Source: Membranipora membranacea (lineage: Eukaryota; Bryozoa; Gymnolaemata; Cheilostomatida; Membraniporidae). From it: a stretch of DNA of 64,000 nt. The stretch covers positions 15,827,501 to 15,891,500 of the forward strand of contig OU612070.1 of assembly GCA_914767715.1 (NCBI GenBank). The letters run 5' to 3'. The notes beneath the pieces are model-generated. The model was given only the letters and a program-made list of their open reading frames with translations. It was not told the DNA's origin and did no database searches. The position numbers and the translations under genes are program-made. Below are positions 1-10,938 of the stretch, piece after piece (the first letter of the stretch is position 1; every line of letters starts with the position of its first letter).

Positions 1-316
1 GTGAAGGTTTCAGGATTTTGGTATCATCGTAGAGTTCTCAGTATAATTTTGAAAACTGCTATAAAGTTTACTAACAGCAAGTGGCCCAGTCTCAACTGAT
101 TTTGACTCAAAGTTGAGATTGGAAGGTACTAAAAAGGTACTATTTTGTATATAATATCATTAAAATGGTACCTTTTTAGTACCTTCACATCTCAACTTTA
201 AGTGATAATGAGTTGAAACTGGACCATATGTTATTAATGAACCTCATAGCATTTTTCTTAATTAGACTGAGAACTCTAAAATGATAGCAAAAACCTGACT
301 CTTTCACAATAATTTC
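1..316. mobile_element. Fold-back MITE in last intron of gene A (left end cut)
   Basis: The whole segment is an imperfect palindrome. The outer arms (GTGAAGGTTTCAGG near base 1 and CTCTTTCACAATAATTT near 300-315) and inner arms (GGTACTAAAAAGGTAC near 125-141 and GGTACCTTTTTAGTACC near 167-183) pair around an AT-rich centre. The same element is in the equivalent introns of genes B and C, so it predates the array. Class is unknown. Confidence 0.7.
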
Positions 317-501
317 AAGCACTAGAAAACATTTCCGAATAAAAGTTATGGTCATTTGTCACATTTTAGAGGAAAGCCTAATACTTGCTATTAGCACACT
401 AGTGTACAAAACTGGCAGTGATTCAAACGGAAGTAGTGGTATAACACATTCAATGACTATGTGTTGTTTCTTTGCTAACCATGTATATGTCTGTTATACA
501 G

Positions 502-692
502 GTGTTGAGCTCAGACTAAGAAACGTGTTGATTTCTGTAGCGGTCGCTTCTGATGAGGAAGGATTTGGTGAGCGTTTAACTGAATCAGCATGCTCATATT
601 CTCAAGGAACTCAGGCTCGTGTTAAACTTCATCTGTGTTACGAAGCAATGGATGGTAGATATGTGCGAATCACTGCTGTCGAAGCAAATTAA
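502..692 (+). pseudogene. Lectin gene A, last exon, with premature stop (F-type lectin domain C-terminal half)
   Basis: This is the last exon of the gene whose earlier exons lie left of the window. The acceptor is the AG at 500-501 and the frame matches the last exons of genes B and C (10712-10938, 23516-23742). The encoded part is the C-terminal half of an F5/8-type-C-like F-type lectin domain, with the two cysteines and the GRYVRI strand. A single G-to-T change turns the Glu codon used in the other copies into TAA at 690-692. This removes the last 12 residues (ending FEVEIFG in gene C), which normally form the closing beta strand. Downstream bases still encode those residues, so the change is recent. 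It may be a pseudogene or a slightly shortened protein. Confidence 0.75.
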
Positions 693-3600
693 ATATTAAA
701 TTTGTTTGAAGTCGAGATTTTTGGATAACAAAACATCTTGATGGAGTCTGATGAAGGTCTTAAGTTGCTCATCAAGTTCATATAATAATCAACATGAAAT
801 TTGAAATTTTGATGGCAGGTTTTAAATATTTATTGTCCCCTATCCAGCTTAACTTACCCTGAAGAGCAGCATAATGCTATACATCAAATGCATATTTATT
901 ATTCTTTTTATTTTGTTGGTGTTTAAAGCTGCAACCTCTTTACCATAGCTGGAAGGTTATGCTTTGTGAACATATATTGTGCTACATTTAAAATTGCTTT
1001 CAATGATTACGGATATGTTTAACCCTTATATAATATGTGTAAATTTATTGTCATTGTGAGTTTTTTGTCTTTAAGACTTTTGTTGGAATTTAGACGTGTC
1101 CAATAAAAACTGATCCAAAGTCAAATATACAAAGCCATTCAAATTACAGAATTTTTAAAATTTACAGACCGACATTTTATTAAGTGTATTTAATGACGTG
1201 TGATCAAGCATATGTAGATTTATTATAGCAAATGATAATTGATATATCTATACAAATAGAAGATATATTTCTTTGCTGAAATTGATGCGGAGCATTTGGT
1301 GTCCAAAATAGAAGCACAGACAGTATATTATTGTCAAAGCCACAATTTCCATTCAAGTTGCTGACTCATGGTTATTCAATCATCAGTATTCCAAACCAAA
1401 CCAAACCAAAAAGGGATTCATGCACAGCATTTTATTTGTTCGCCAATGCTTCGCCGAAATAAACTCTCACTGTATATATCATAGCTATCTTCTGCTCTCA
1501 AAGCATTTGGTATTTGCGATCATTATCATGCATATTTGGTATCAAAGTCCAAATAATTTTACATGCTGGGGGAAGAGGAATGGTGAGTTGATAACCTGTT
1601 ATGGCAGGAACAGCATCTAGCAGCATATGTCAATTCCTTCATTCCAGCAGAATGTGAAATACAGTCTTCTAGCGAACAAAAATCGGAAAAACAATCAACT
1701 GTTTATTTCAATGTTCTTATCCTGTTCAAGGATTGGTTCGGAAATGACTATTTTCTTTTCAAATGAGCAAAATATACCTAGCATGATGAGGAAAGATTCA
1801 TATTATGCAACATTTTGGCAATGGATACAAGATCCAATATATTTCAAAGATTGATCCTCTACTATTTATGTAATGATTGCTTTGCTCTTCAGAGATGAGA
1901 ATTTAAGTTTCTGGATCACTTCCAGAAAAGGAAAAGTAGAGAGAAACAGTGGAAGGGTGTTAGTTTTGCAGAAGAATTTGATGGTAAAGAAGAATATATT
2001 GGTGAGGTCATATTCATCCAATGACTTACTAATTGGTGGATGTGCAAATGAAAAGATGATTTATAAACAGGACCTAGTACAATGCATCAATAGGATTCGT
2101 GGATGATTTTTGCACAGGTTGGTTTTTCCCACTCTTAAAGTAAAGTTTTCATGGTATTGAGTTTTGAATTGGGATGAATGTCATTATTTGGTGGTGGCAT
2201 CATCCCACCTTTCAATATCTCTAGAATTTGGCTTTTTGCTGTTTTTGGCACATGTTGTTTACTGGCTGTGAAAACAAATTAAAGATGAGAAGTTAAACCC
2301 TCTACATAACCACCAGCATTAGCAATCAGATGAAGCTGAAGCTACCTAAATATATATATAAATATGTATCTATATATACATGTATATATATATACTTTTA
2401 TGGGCATAAATCTCATTTGTTTGAAATGTTTTTCAGAATAAGCCAAAAATTTCTTAAAAAAAGCAAACCATTAATTATTCCAATAAAAGTGGAGTAAAAC
2501 AATTTACACTGTATTTTGAAATGTTTAAAATGCTATGATGAATGAATATATTGTGGTATTAAAATTCCATATAGCTGGCCTAATTTGGATCTCATTTACA
2601 AGCCTTTCAGTATCTCTAGCTGAGACTTTTGACATTATAGTGAAATTTGCGACAATTTTGAGAAGATAAAGCTGGGGGAAAAAGGGGATGAAAGCATCAA
2701 TATGCAATCGCTAAAACTTCCTGCTTGCAATTCTCATCGGTCAGGTGTATTATTACAAAGGGAGCACAACTAAAAGCGACGAAATTTCTAAAATCGCTCA
2801 GAAAGCGTGCCATGGGAAGACAACTCTCAAAAAACGTCAAACAAACGTCCTAGTATAAACTCACCTTAATAGCCGCCAGTTCAGTTCAGTTAGCCAGTTC
2901 ATACGATGCAATGTCTTGTTATGGTTTGCTTTTGGTCTCAACCTCCCTGACTTGCAACTCTTTGATGCTTTGGCACTGGAGTTTGGCAGAATACTAAATC
3001 ATTTAGCAGCCCCAGTGGAAAATATGTAATAATCAAGGCCCATTGTTTTCATCATGGAGGGGAGCTTTTTGCTAGAAAAAAGAGTGGATCACAGCCCAAA
3101 AATAGTTACTGTGCAGGTTGATCACGGATGCCTACTAAAGCTACATTAAAAATTACTGATAATATAATTACTAATAAACCTGGACAGAAGACTATATACA
3201 GCTGAAGTGAGGCACTTAATTATGGATACGTAACAACATTGGAAGGTGTAGTAGCTTTGGTGTTATCATTGATTTACTGTCCATAATTCAGCTTTTTTTT
3301 TCATTACCCAATGCATTTTGATCGGATTTCAGCTTTGAAAATTGCTTTAAAAACAACAGATATCTTGATATCATCTTGATGTTACTTCTTCTTCATAAAA
3401 AATGTTTGAACCTTAATTTGTATCAAACTGTTAGCGACAAGCTGCTAAAATCTATTATAATTTTCAAACTTCAAATCCGATCAAAATTGATTGAGTTATC
3501 AACAAAAAACCTGGTATATGAGCTGCAAGGCAATGATCACACCAATGCTACTAGACCTTCCGATGTTGTTACGTTGCCCACAATGGGTTGTGTCAGGAGT

Positions 3601-4626
3601 TGTCCCTTATTATAGGGGGCGCTAATCAGATGAGACCAAAAATTTGCACTTTATTATGTAAGATATCATTGGAGCAGATAACACTTGTTGGTTCGGCAGC
3701 CAGAAAAATTAAGATAGAAACAAAATGAGGGTAATTACATAGGCGGATTATGCTGGCCCACTTTATGGGACAAGAAATTGACTGCGAATATAACTTGATA
3801 TTTATCATATTATAATATAATTTAATGTAATAAATATATCATTAAATAAAGAGTAATAATAATATTCCAGCTTTGAATTTCGAATATTACATAAATCTAA
3901 CCTGAATATATTGATTGCAGAAAAATGTTATTGTAATACAAAACAATTATATATTTAATACCATAACTTAATATATATATATATATATATATGGAATGTT
4001 TTTGCAAAAAATAATTTAGCTGCATATTTCAAGACACCTCTCTTCCTTACACTCAAGTTCATCGTGATTGATCAGGTTTTTTTTTTTTATTGTATTATAA
4101 TTTAATTTTAATTGAATTAAAAATTAAAATTTTCAGATACTTTTTTATTTCAGTATATAGTTCAAACTTTTGGATTACCGAATATATAGATCAATTGTAG
4201 TGAGCTGAAACCAATGAGTTTTTGCAGCAAAAGGTCTCATCTGGTTCCTTTATGGCTTATATAAAACTTCGCAAAAATATGGTCTCATCTGTAAATTATC
4301 AAGGGAGATTAATCCGAAAAACATAACCCCATTAAATGCCTCAGTGCCTCAATGCTAATGCTCCATATAGTGTCCTGTCTAGGTTTATTATTAAGTCTAT
4401 GTTACTGAAGCATTATGTGGATATTTGTTGGCAAAAGGGAAGTCTGCTTTACCTCTACAAACTCTTTTAACATAACAAGGTCAAATATCCACTCATAAAT
4501 TACCTGCCCTACCGATGCTGTTCACACCAACTTACAGTATTTATATTGCACACCTTTTTTTGTAAATTATTGGAAATTAACTAAGAATTGAAGAGAAGAA
4601 GTTGTCTAAGTAATTAATTACATTGA
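693..4626. other. Unit 1 non-coding spacer downstream of gene A
   Basis: I see no intact gene here. At 1420-2106 one frame is open for about 230 codons except for stops at 1618-1620 and 1852-1854; the same pattern recurs in units 2 and 3 (see findings). 2350-2395 and 3970-3991 are AT dinucleotide tracts. 3580-4310 is an interspersed repeat with an 11-bp inverted end (AGATGAGACCA / TGGTCTCATCT), present in all units and once more, inverted, near 40645-41098. Confidence 0.6.
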
Positions 4627-4745
4627 GTATATGCTATGCTATATGCTCATATGCTATATGCTCATATATGCTATATATGCTATATGCTCATATGCTCATA
4701 TGCTATATGCTCATATGCTCATATGCTCATATGCTATATGATCAT
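4627..4745. repeat. ATATGCTC/ATGCTAT minisatellite next to U2-headed element
   Basis: About 120 bp of tandem ATATGCTC and ATGCTAT words. Units 2 and 3 have only a single ATATGCTATGCTATAG here, so the array appears to be an expansion of the target-site sequence at the left edge of the element. Confidence 0.85.
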
Positions 4746-4755
4746 AGCGATCATA

Positions 4756-4986
4756 ATCGCTTCTTGGCCTATTGGCTAAGATCAAAGTGTCATGGATAAT
4801 GGCTGATTAGTGCCTGTTTCAAATTCTGGCAGCTTGCTGCACACTCACGATTAGGAGGTCCACCATGGCCTCACCTCTAGGATGCATTCTAGCTTGCTAG
4901 GATGTATCACACTCTCAGTATGAGGACTCCGGGCAACTTGCGTCCCTCTTTAGGGGCAGCCCACCCTCTTTTTTATCATAAACAGG
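4756..4986 (+). mobile_element. U2 snRNA-headed SINE-like element, copy 1a
   Basis: The element starts with ATCGCTTCTTGGCC and continues through GGCTAAGATCAAAGTGT, which follows the 5' stem-loop of U2 snRNA, then departs into a unique structured body. It ends with a T-rich TTTTTTATCATAAACAGG, followed by GCTATGCTATAGAAAC (4987-5002), the same target sequence that flanks the unit 3 copy. Its left target copy has been replaced by the minisatellite. Confidence 0.75.
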
Positions 4987-5002
4987 GCTATGCTATAGAA
5001 AC

Positions 5003-5185
5003 TTTTCGGCCTATTGGCTAAGATCAAAGTGTCAATGGCTGATTAGGGCCTGTTTCGGTTTCTGGCAGCTATCTGCACACTCACAATTAGGAGGTCCACC
5101 ATGGCCTCACCTCTAGGATGCATTCTAGTTTACTAGGATGTATCACACTCTCAGTACGAGGACTCCGGGCAACTTCCGTCCCTCT
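5003..5185 (+). mobile_element. U2 snRNA-headed SINE-like element, copy 1b (tandem, both ends trimmed)
   Basis: A second element begins immediately after the target sequence at 5002, with TTTTCGGCC instead of the full head, and stops at CCGTCCCTC before the T-rich tail. It then joins the flank TTTGATTAT exactly where the empty site in unit 2 continues. Body sequence matches copy 1a closely. Confidence 0.72.
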
Positions 5186-5189
5186 TTGA

Positions 5190-8100
5190 TTATACTTGCG
5201 GAAGCTTAGAAAAATTTTGGTACAGAATTCAATTTTAGCCAATAGGATTATCAGCTTCGAATTTAACTCATTGGTAGTAAGCTTAGTAAGATAACTCCCA
5301 CGCAGAAATAGTGAAATCAAATGTGACAATGGAATCCTGTTAGATCAATGAGACTTCTTCCATTGCTCAAGCATTTTAACTGTTTAAACAAATTGATTTT
5401 GTTTTGTTGAGTATGTTTCACAAATGCTTTAAAAAATGAAAAGAATAAACTAAAGTGACAACAACGCTATTCTGTAATTGATTATAAATATAACTATTAC
5501 ACTGCTATTCATGATGACAGGAACTCAAATCGAATGACACCTAACAATTCATATTACATCATATTGTTTTCCAAAGAGAGACATCCACATAATCAACCCC
5601 CCCAATTTTACTTTTCTCAACAATATTGGAATAGTTTTCAAATGATTTCTAAAACATCTAAGATCCCTGAAGAAGCTATGTATTTTTAACAAACCATCTT
5701 TCAACCACATCATATGGACGGTTTGTCCACCCATAAATCATGTCCTATTGTATTATTTTTATTGTTGCAGTGGTTTTAAGCGACATGCTCGGAAGAGCAT
5801 AGTAGTGGTGGAATTGATATCAATAAAAGTGTAAAGGAAAACATATTATGGCTGCGACAGAAATATTTCTTTCCGCAGCATCATTAAACATTTTTTTTAA
5901 ACTTAAAATTAAATGTTTCTATGATTGATTTCAAGTTGAAGCCGGTATATTTGGATTTTCTTCTGAATTGCACGGAGAACACCTTGACAGCGGATTATGG
6001 TAAGACGGTATATTTAACAGCGTGTCTGGTGATCAATTTCTCATTTTTATTTAAATTTTGATTCATCACACAGATGGTAAATTTCCTTTTTGTTGCTAAA
6101 TGCGCTTGCGGAGATATTTATTTTGAAATCCAGTGGTTAACAACACGCATTTTGAGTAATAAAAATGCTATTTCTTAAGCGTTTTCTGCAATACTGTGAA
6201 TACTTGGAAGGTTGCCAAATGAAATGGTGTTAAATAAAGCCGCCGAATGACGCTAAGCTTGCATGTTTTACGCCAACCTGCTCCGGTGCACCTCTCTCGG
6301 AACAATTAGCATTGTCACCTCTGTGCATATAATTATCAGCTACTTGGCAGTTGCAGGGGTATCAAGGCGAAGCCGGATCTTCTTCATGTACACACATGTA
6401 CACAAGAGGAAGTGTACATCACAGAGTAAGGATATATCCTTACTCTGTGATGTACACTTCCTCTTTTGACAAGTTTTCAAGCCCACAGGTAATAATTCTA
6501 TGGTCCTGCTGCATGTTTTCACAATATAAGTTACTTTATGCTGTGTTGCAATGACTTACAAAAACCATGTATTGAAGGAAGTTGCCCACATTGCGATAGC
6601 AAAACAAAACTTGAATAATTAGTTCTGCAAGTCCATTCATCAATGCACCTTTGTGGACTGTTGGTAACATTTCCTGAAAATGGTAATTATGGCTTCACTG
6701 AAACGACTTTATTTGCATTTTTGCTATTTTTGTTGTGTCAGTATCAAGCATTGTTTGCATGGGGATGATTCTCCAGTCTCAAACTGAAAACGTTTTCTGT
6801 TTGAATTTTGTCATGCTGAGCTGGTGGGCAACGTAGTTGACCTAAAGCAACAAAGTGCTACCCGATGAAAAAGATGTAGCAATGTTTTGATATAAAAGAA
6901 ACGATATTGGTTGAAAGCATCCATATCACTATTGGCTAGGAAGTTTGACTGTGTCATTAGAAATCAAATTGATTGAATTATCGAACTCTACTGAAATGAG
7001 TAGGTTTATTCTTGTCAATTCATTTTATTTGTAATTTTCTAACCCTCATTCTAGTCTCAGTGAATATCCTCCGCATGTTTTTTATGTCACAGTCAAATCA
7101 GCGAAGAGAGACAGTTTTCTTCAAAGCCTAGCCTTACCTGTCTAGATATTATAATACTTGTATGTCATGTGATTTTTTTGAGAGTCTTAGCACTCACAGC
7201 TATAAACTTTAGGTGCTAGATGTGTTTATTATCAATAGCAGAATGTTCGTTGATGTTGATCACCATTTCTTCATCAAAAATTATACAAAGCTAGTTATTT
7301 CAGCTGGATTTTATTTCCGCCTATCCTCTCCTTTAGATTTTTCAAATTTTGGTTCATCCTTTGATCATTATTTGCAGTTTATTCCCCGGTGAATATGCAA
7401 GGATTGGAATCAGACAGCACAAAATCCACTCCACTTCCACTTTATCCCTAGATTTTGTCTTCCCCTTCAATATCAAAGCCGTCATGAAAGGCTAGTGAAC
7501 TACCTTGATGGATAAGTATCTTCATTATTAAGTAATAATAAGTGTTCTTACGCAGTAGATTTCGTGTCTTTGCCTAATAGAAGCAAATAAACTTGAATCC
7601 TATCTTACACACTCTTATCAGTTAAACCAATCAGTTGGTCCTATTATTTGATATAGGTCAGTGAAACTTACTTTGTTATGGTCAATTCTTTGCTTATTCC
7701 TTTCTGGATATCTAATACGTTTTTCTTTTATCTTATTCAGACAAAATCTTGATATGAAGGAAATTAATAATATGAAAATCAATTTCTTTGAGTATTACAA
7801 AGAGACATGCAGAGATTGTGGTGGTTTATTCTTGATTTGAAAGTGACAGGGAACGTTTTGTTTGATTTAAAATGCATGGATGTTGGTAATCAATTTTCGC
7901 TTAATGCATGGAAAGTAAATCAATTTGAATCACTGTGATGCATGTGTTGGGATTGCACGCTTTAGCTTAGCTTAAGCTTACTCAATCTAGTTGATATACA
8001 TGTGAGTGGTGCAAACTACATAGTAAGTATAGGATAGAAAGGCATGAAGGCATAAAATACGTGGAGTAAAAGAAGAAAGAGAAAACAGCGAACAAAAATG

Positions 8101-8898
8101 AAAGTTCACAGCATTAGATAGGGTCAAATGATAATAATTTATGAAGCTGGCTCAATTTAGTTACAAATGTAGGAATATTTTCTAAAGAGCTGATTGGTCT
8201 AGGTTTGATTGAATAAAGGTTTAATTATTGAACAGTTGCTACAAAGTCATCATACATGTATGACTGATTATCCGATTCGATGAGGTATGTGTTTAGATGC
8301 AGGGCCTTTATACAACTTTAGATGGTATGTAAATTTAAGTGTTAGCGGCCAGCTTCGACAGAAAAATGTTTACAAGCTCAAGTTGTGATTCTGATTGCTA
8401 TAGGCCTGATAAGTTATTTGTAAATCATGTATTCTTTGAGTTTTGATAGCAAGTAGACCATCTTGTCCACCAGTTCGATAATGTAGTTTTTATTTATTGT
8501 GCAGTGCAATAACTTGCTCATATTCGCTGCTGCTTGCAGTAGCGGGAGCTTAGAGCTGTCATTATAAAATTATCATGATTTATGATGTGTAAGTTTCTAG
8601 TTCTAATTGGTTCGCTTTTGTGGATGATGTATGCTTGATGTTGATAATTCAGTGATGATTAACATGATCAGATCTTGCAACTATTAATTTTCATGTCACT
8701 GCTTGCAAAATTATTGGCATGTTTGACTACAAGCTATCAGAACAGAAAAAAACTACAACTTAAATCAATAATTTAGATTTTCATCCCACAAATCATCAAC
8801 ACCAAATTCATACCGATTTTCACATTATTGTAGAGCGGGAGAAGAAATACTGGCAACAAATATTTGGAGCAATATTCAGCTACCATCTGGGGATTAAC
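5190..8898. other. Unit 1 spacer and upstream region of gene B
   Basis: No gene recognised apart from the palindrome at 6404-6465. The joint at about 7036 is where 3 kb found in unit 2 is missing. The few hundred bases before the gene B start are nearly identical to those before gene C (19900-20415), so the promoter should lie there. No clear TATA box is visible. Confidence 0.5.
6404..6465. repeat. 62-bp perfect palindrome (unit 1)
   Basis: Two 31-bp arms with no spacer. The left arm runs from AAGAGGAAGTGTACATC to AAGGATA, and the right arm is its exact reverse complement. Transcribed from either strand it would give one hairpin. Copies at 14677 and 29410 are one base shorter at the centre. 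Confidence 0.9.
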
Positions 8899-10938
8899 AT
8901 GAGTAGACTAGCATTTATTGTAGTAATTGTGTTGGGTTCTACTAAGTCAGTCATTGCAAATGATAACAGGGGGATGTTTGCATTGATACTGGCTGACAAC
9001 ACACCGCAACACTCGTCGATCACAGAATCTAGGATTAAATGCGCCTTAGCCTGTCAAAAGCGAGCTGCATGTCACGGATTCCACTATGAATCACTGACAA
9101 ATGGGACTGACTTGAACTGTTTTTTATATGATTGGCTGACACTTGGTGATTGGCTGACACTGGGTGAAGGTGGGATACATGTCTTAGCAATCACACCGGA
9201 AGAGCCTGCGCATGACCTGATTCGATTACGTGAGTATTGGGAATGGATCAGGACTAGGTCTGGATTTGGGACGCTGTCATGTCTGGATTATTTTTTATCC
9301 TGCATATATCGGTGCGTTATATTATCAAATTTCAATTCCAATGTGTCTGGTATAATATACTGTGTACTATATAACCTCTATAGAAGCTTAAAGCAAAAAC
9401 TCTGAATTGAACAGCGGATTGATGAGTTTGTCAGGAAAAGGATATGTTTCCTCATGTTGCCACATCTTGTTATATCCCACTTGCGTGAAGTATTACATAT
9501 AAGATTAAGCTTTCGTTTAGTGGGGCTGTATTTTGCAAGTTTAGTTTAGTTTATGATAGACAAATGCAGCATGGCAATGATTGACCAAAGCTATGAATTT
9601 TTTGCTCAGACTGTTATATAAATTTGCGAGGGTTTTGCTGAACGTGTATGATATCTTGTTCTGAGAGGCATTTCCTACAAAAACCTCGAATCTGACCCCC
9701 ATATGGGCCTAGGCATTCTTAACCTCAACCCTTTATTGTTATAAGATTTAGTAATGGAAATGAGAAATGGCATTGAGTGTGTCCGGGATATCCTCACACA
9801 TGAAGCAAGACTTAATTGATAATTAAATTGTAATAATTTTATTTTCACCTGTCTTAAAACACAGAGAGTTGATAATTTTGAATGCATTCATAAAATTGTA
9901 ATTTCAGAAGGTTATCTCACTGCAGAGCTTTCAAGTACGTATCAAGGTTTTCATGGCTCCAAAGCTATTGATGGGTCATATGATACATTCATGCATACCC
10001 TGCTGGAGGTTTCACCTTGGATGCAGATTGATATCCATGAAATAGCCCCAGTCAGAGCAGTTGAGATATGGAATCGCCACAGCAACCATAACTCAGGTAC
10101 TGAGAGAAAGTCATTTTCTAGCCGCTTAACCGATAACATTATTACCCACATTACTTCATTAATTCATTCATGTTAAAGTGATTGTGAAGGTTTCAGGATT
10201 TTGGTATCATTGTAGAGTTCTCAGTCTAATTTTGAAAACTGATATAAAGTTTACTAACAGCAAGTGGCCCAGTCTCAACTGATTTTGACTCAAAGTTGAG
10301 ATTGGAAGGTACTAAAAAGGTACTATTTTGTATATAATATCATTAATATAGTACCTTTTTAGTACCTTCACATCTCAACTTTGAGTGATAATGAGTTGAA
10401 ACTGGACCATATGTTATTAATGAACCTCATAGCAGTTTTCTTAATTAGACTGAGAACTCCTGAAACCTTCACAATCACTTTAACATAAAAGTTCTAATGA
10501 ATTATGGAGTAATGATACCAAAAACCTGACTCTTTCACAATAATTTTAAGCACTAGAAAACATCTCCAAATAAAATTTATGGTCATTTGTCACATTTTAG
10601 AGGAAAGGCTAGTGTACAAAACTGGCAGTGATTCAAACGGAAGTAGTGGTAAAACACATTCAATGACTACGTGTTGGTTCTTTGCTAACCATGTATTTGT
10701 CTGTTATACAGGTGTTGAGCTCAGACTAAGAAACGTGTTGATTTCTGTAGCGGTCGCTTCTGATGAGGAAGGATTTGGTGAGCGTTTAACTGAATCAGCA
10801 TGCTCATATTCTCAAGGAACTCAGGCTCGTGTTAAACTTCATCTGTGTTACGAAGCAATGGATGGTAGATATGTACGAATCACTGCTGACGAAGCAAATG
10901 AAGTACTAAATTTGTTTGAAGTCAAGATTTTTGTATAA
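8899..10938 (+). CDS. Lectin gene B: secreted PAN/apple-like + F-type (fuco)lectin protein
   Basis: Three exons: 8899-9229, 9908-10096 and 10712-10938, joined in phase 1 at both introns, giving 248 residues. Residues 1-20 are a signal peptide (MSRLAFIVVIVLGSTKSVIA). Residues about 22-75 resemble a PAN/apple module, with cysteines in CALAC, AACHGF and LNCFLY. A six-residue tandem repeat DWLTLG x2 follows. From about residue 111 to the end is an F-type lectin domain: QGYLTAELSS start, SKAIDG, SPWMQIDI and GRYVRI. The fucose motif of the family (H...RxD) is present only in part: the His (FMHT) and Arg (WNR) are there, but the Asp position reads Ser (NRHS). It probably binds glycans outside the cell, but fucose binding is uncertain. 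The ATG is the first in frame and starts the signal peptide. Exon 1 and its upstream region are nearly identical to gene C. Confidence 0.85.
10173..10548. mobile_element. Fold-back MITE in last intron of gene B (rearranged right arm)
   Basis: Copy of the same palindromic element. Its right arm contains 51 extra bases (10460-10510) that are the reverse complement of the left end of the element plus its left flank, as still seen in unit 3 at about 22979-23028. This looks like a template switch across the hairpin. The copies in genes A and C have only a short TAA at this point. Confidence 0.7.

Larger units (their letters stand above)
1..10183. repeat. Segmental duplication unit 1 (left-truncated by window)
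   Basis: The sequence from base 1 matches the sequence from 10184 and from 23013 almost base for base over several kilobases, so this is the first visible unit of a tandem array. It runs from the last intron of lectin gene A, through its last exon, to exons 1 and 2 of lectin gene B. Compared with units 2 and 3 it lacks about 3 kb at position 7036 (present as 15288-18300 in unit 2). It carries two tandem U2-headed elements near 4756-5185 that unit 2 lacks. Confidence 0.9.

Noticed and set aside
348-501. Longer start for lectin gene A, B or C last exon (ATG-started frame running through the exon)
   Set aside because: The bases before 502 are intron: an acceptor AG ends at 501 and joining exons 2 and 3 in phase 1 restores the lectin domain. 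The same holds at 10579 and 23362.
4627-4745. CRISPR-like regular repeats
   Set aside because: The repeats are contiguous 7-8-base words without spacers, in a eukaryotic sequence.
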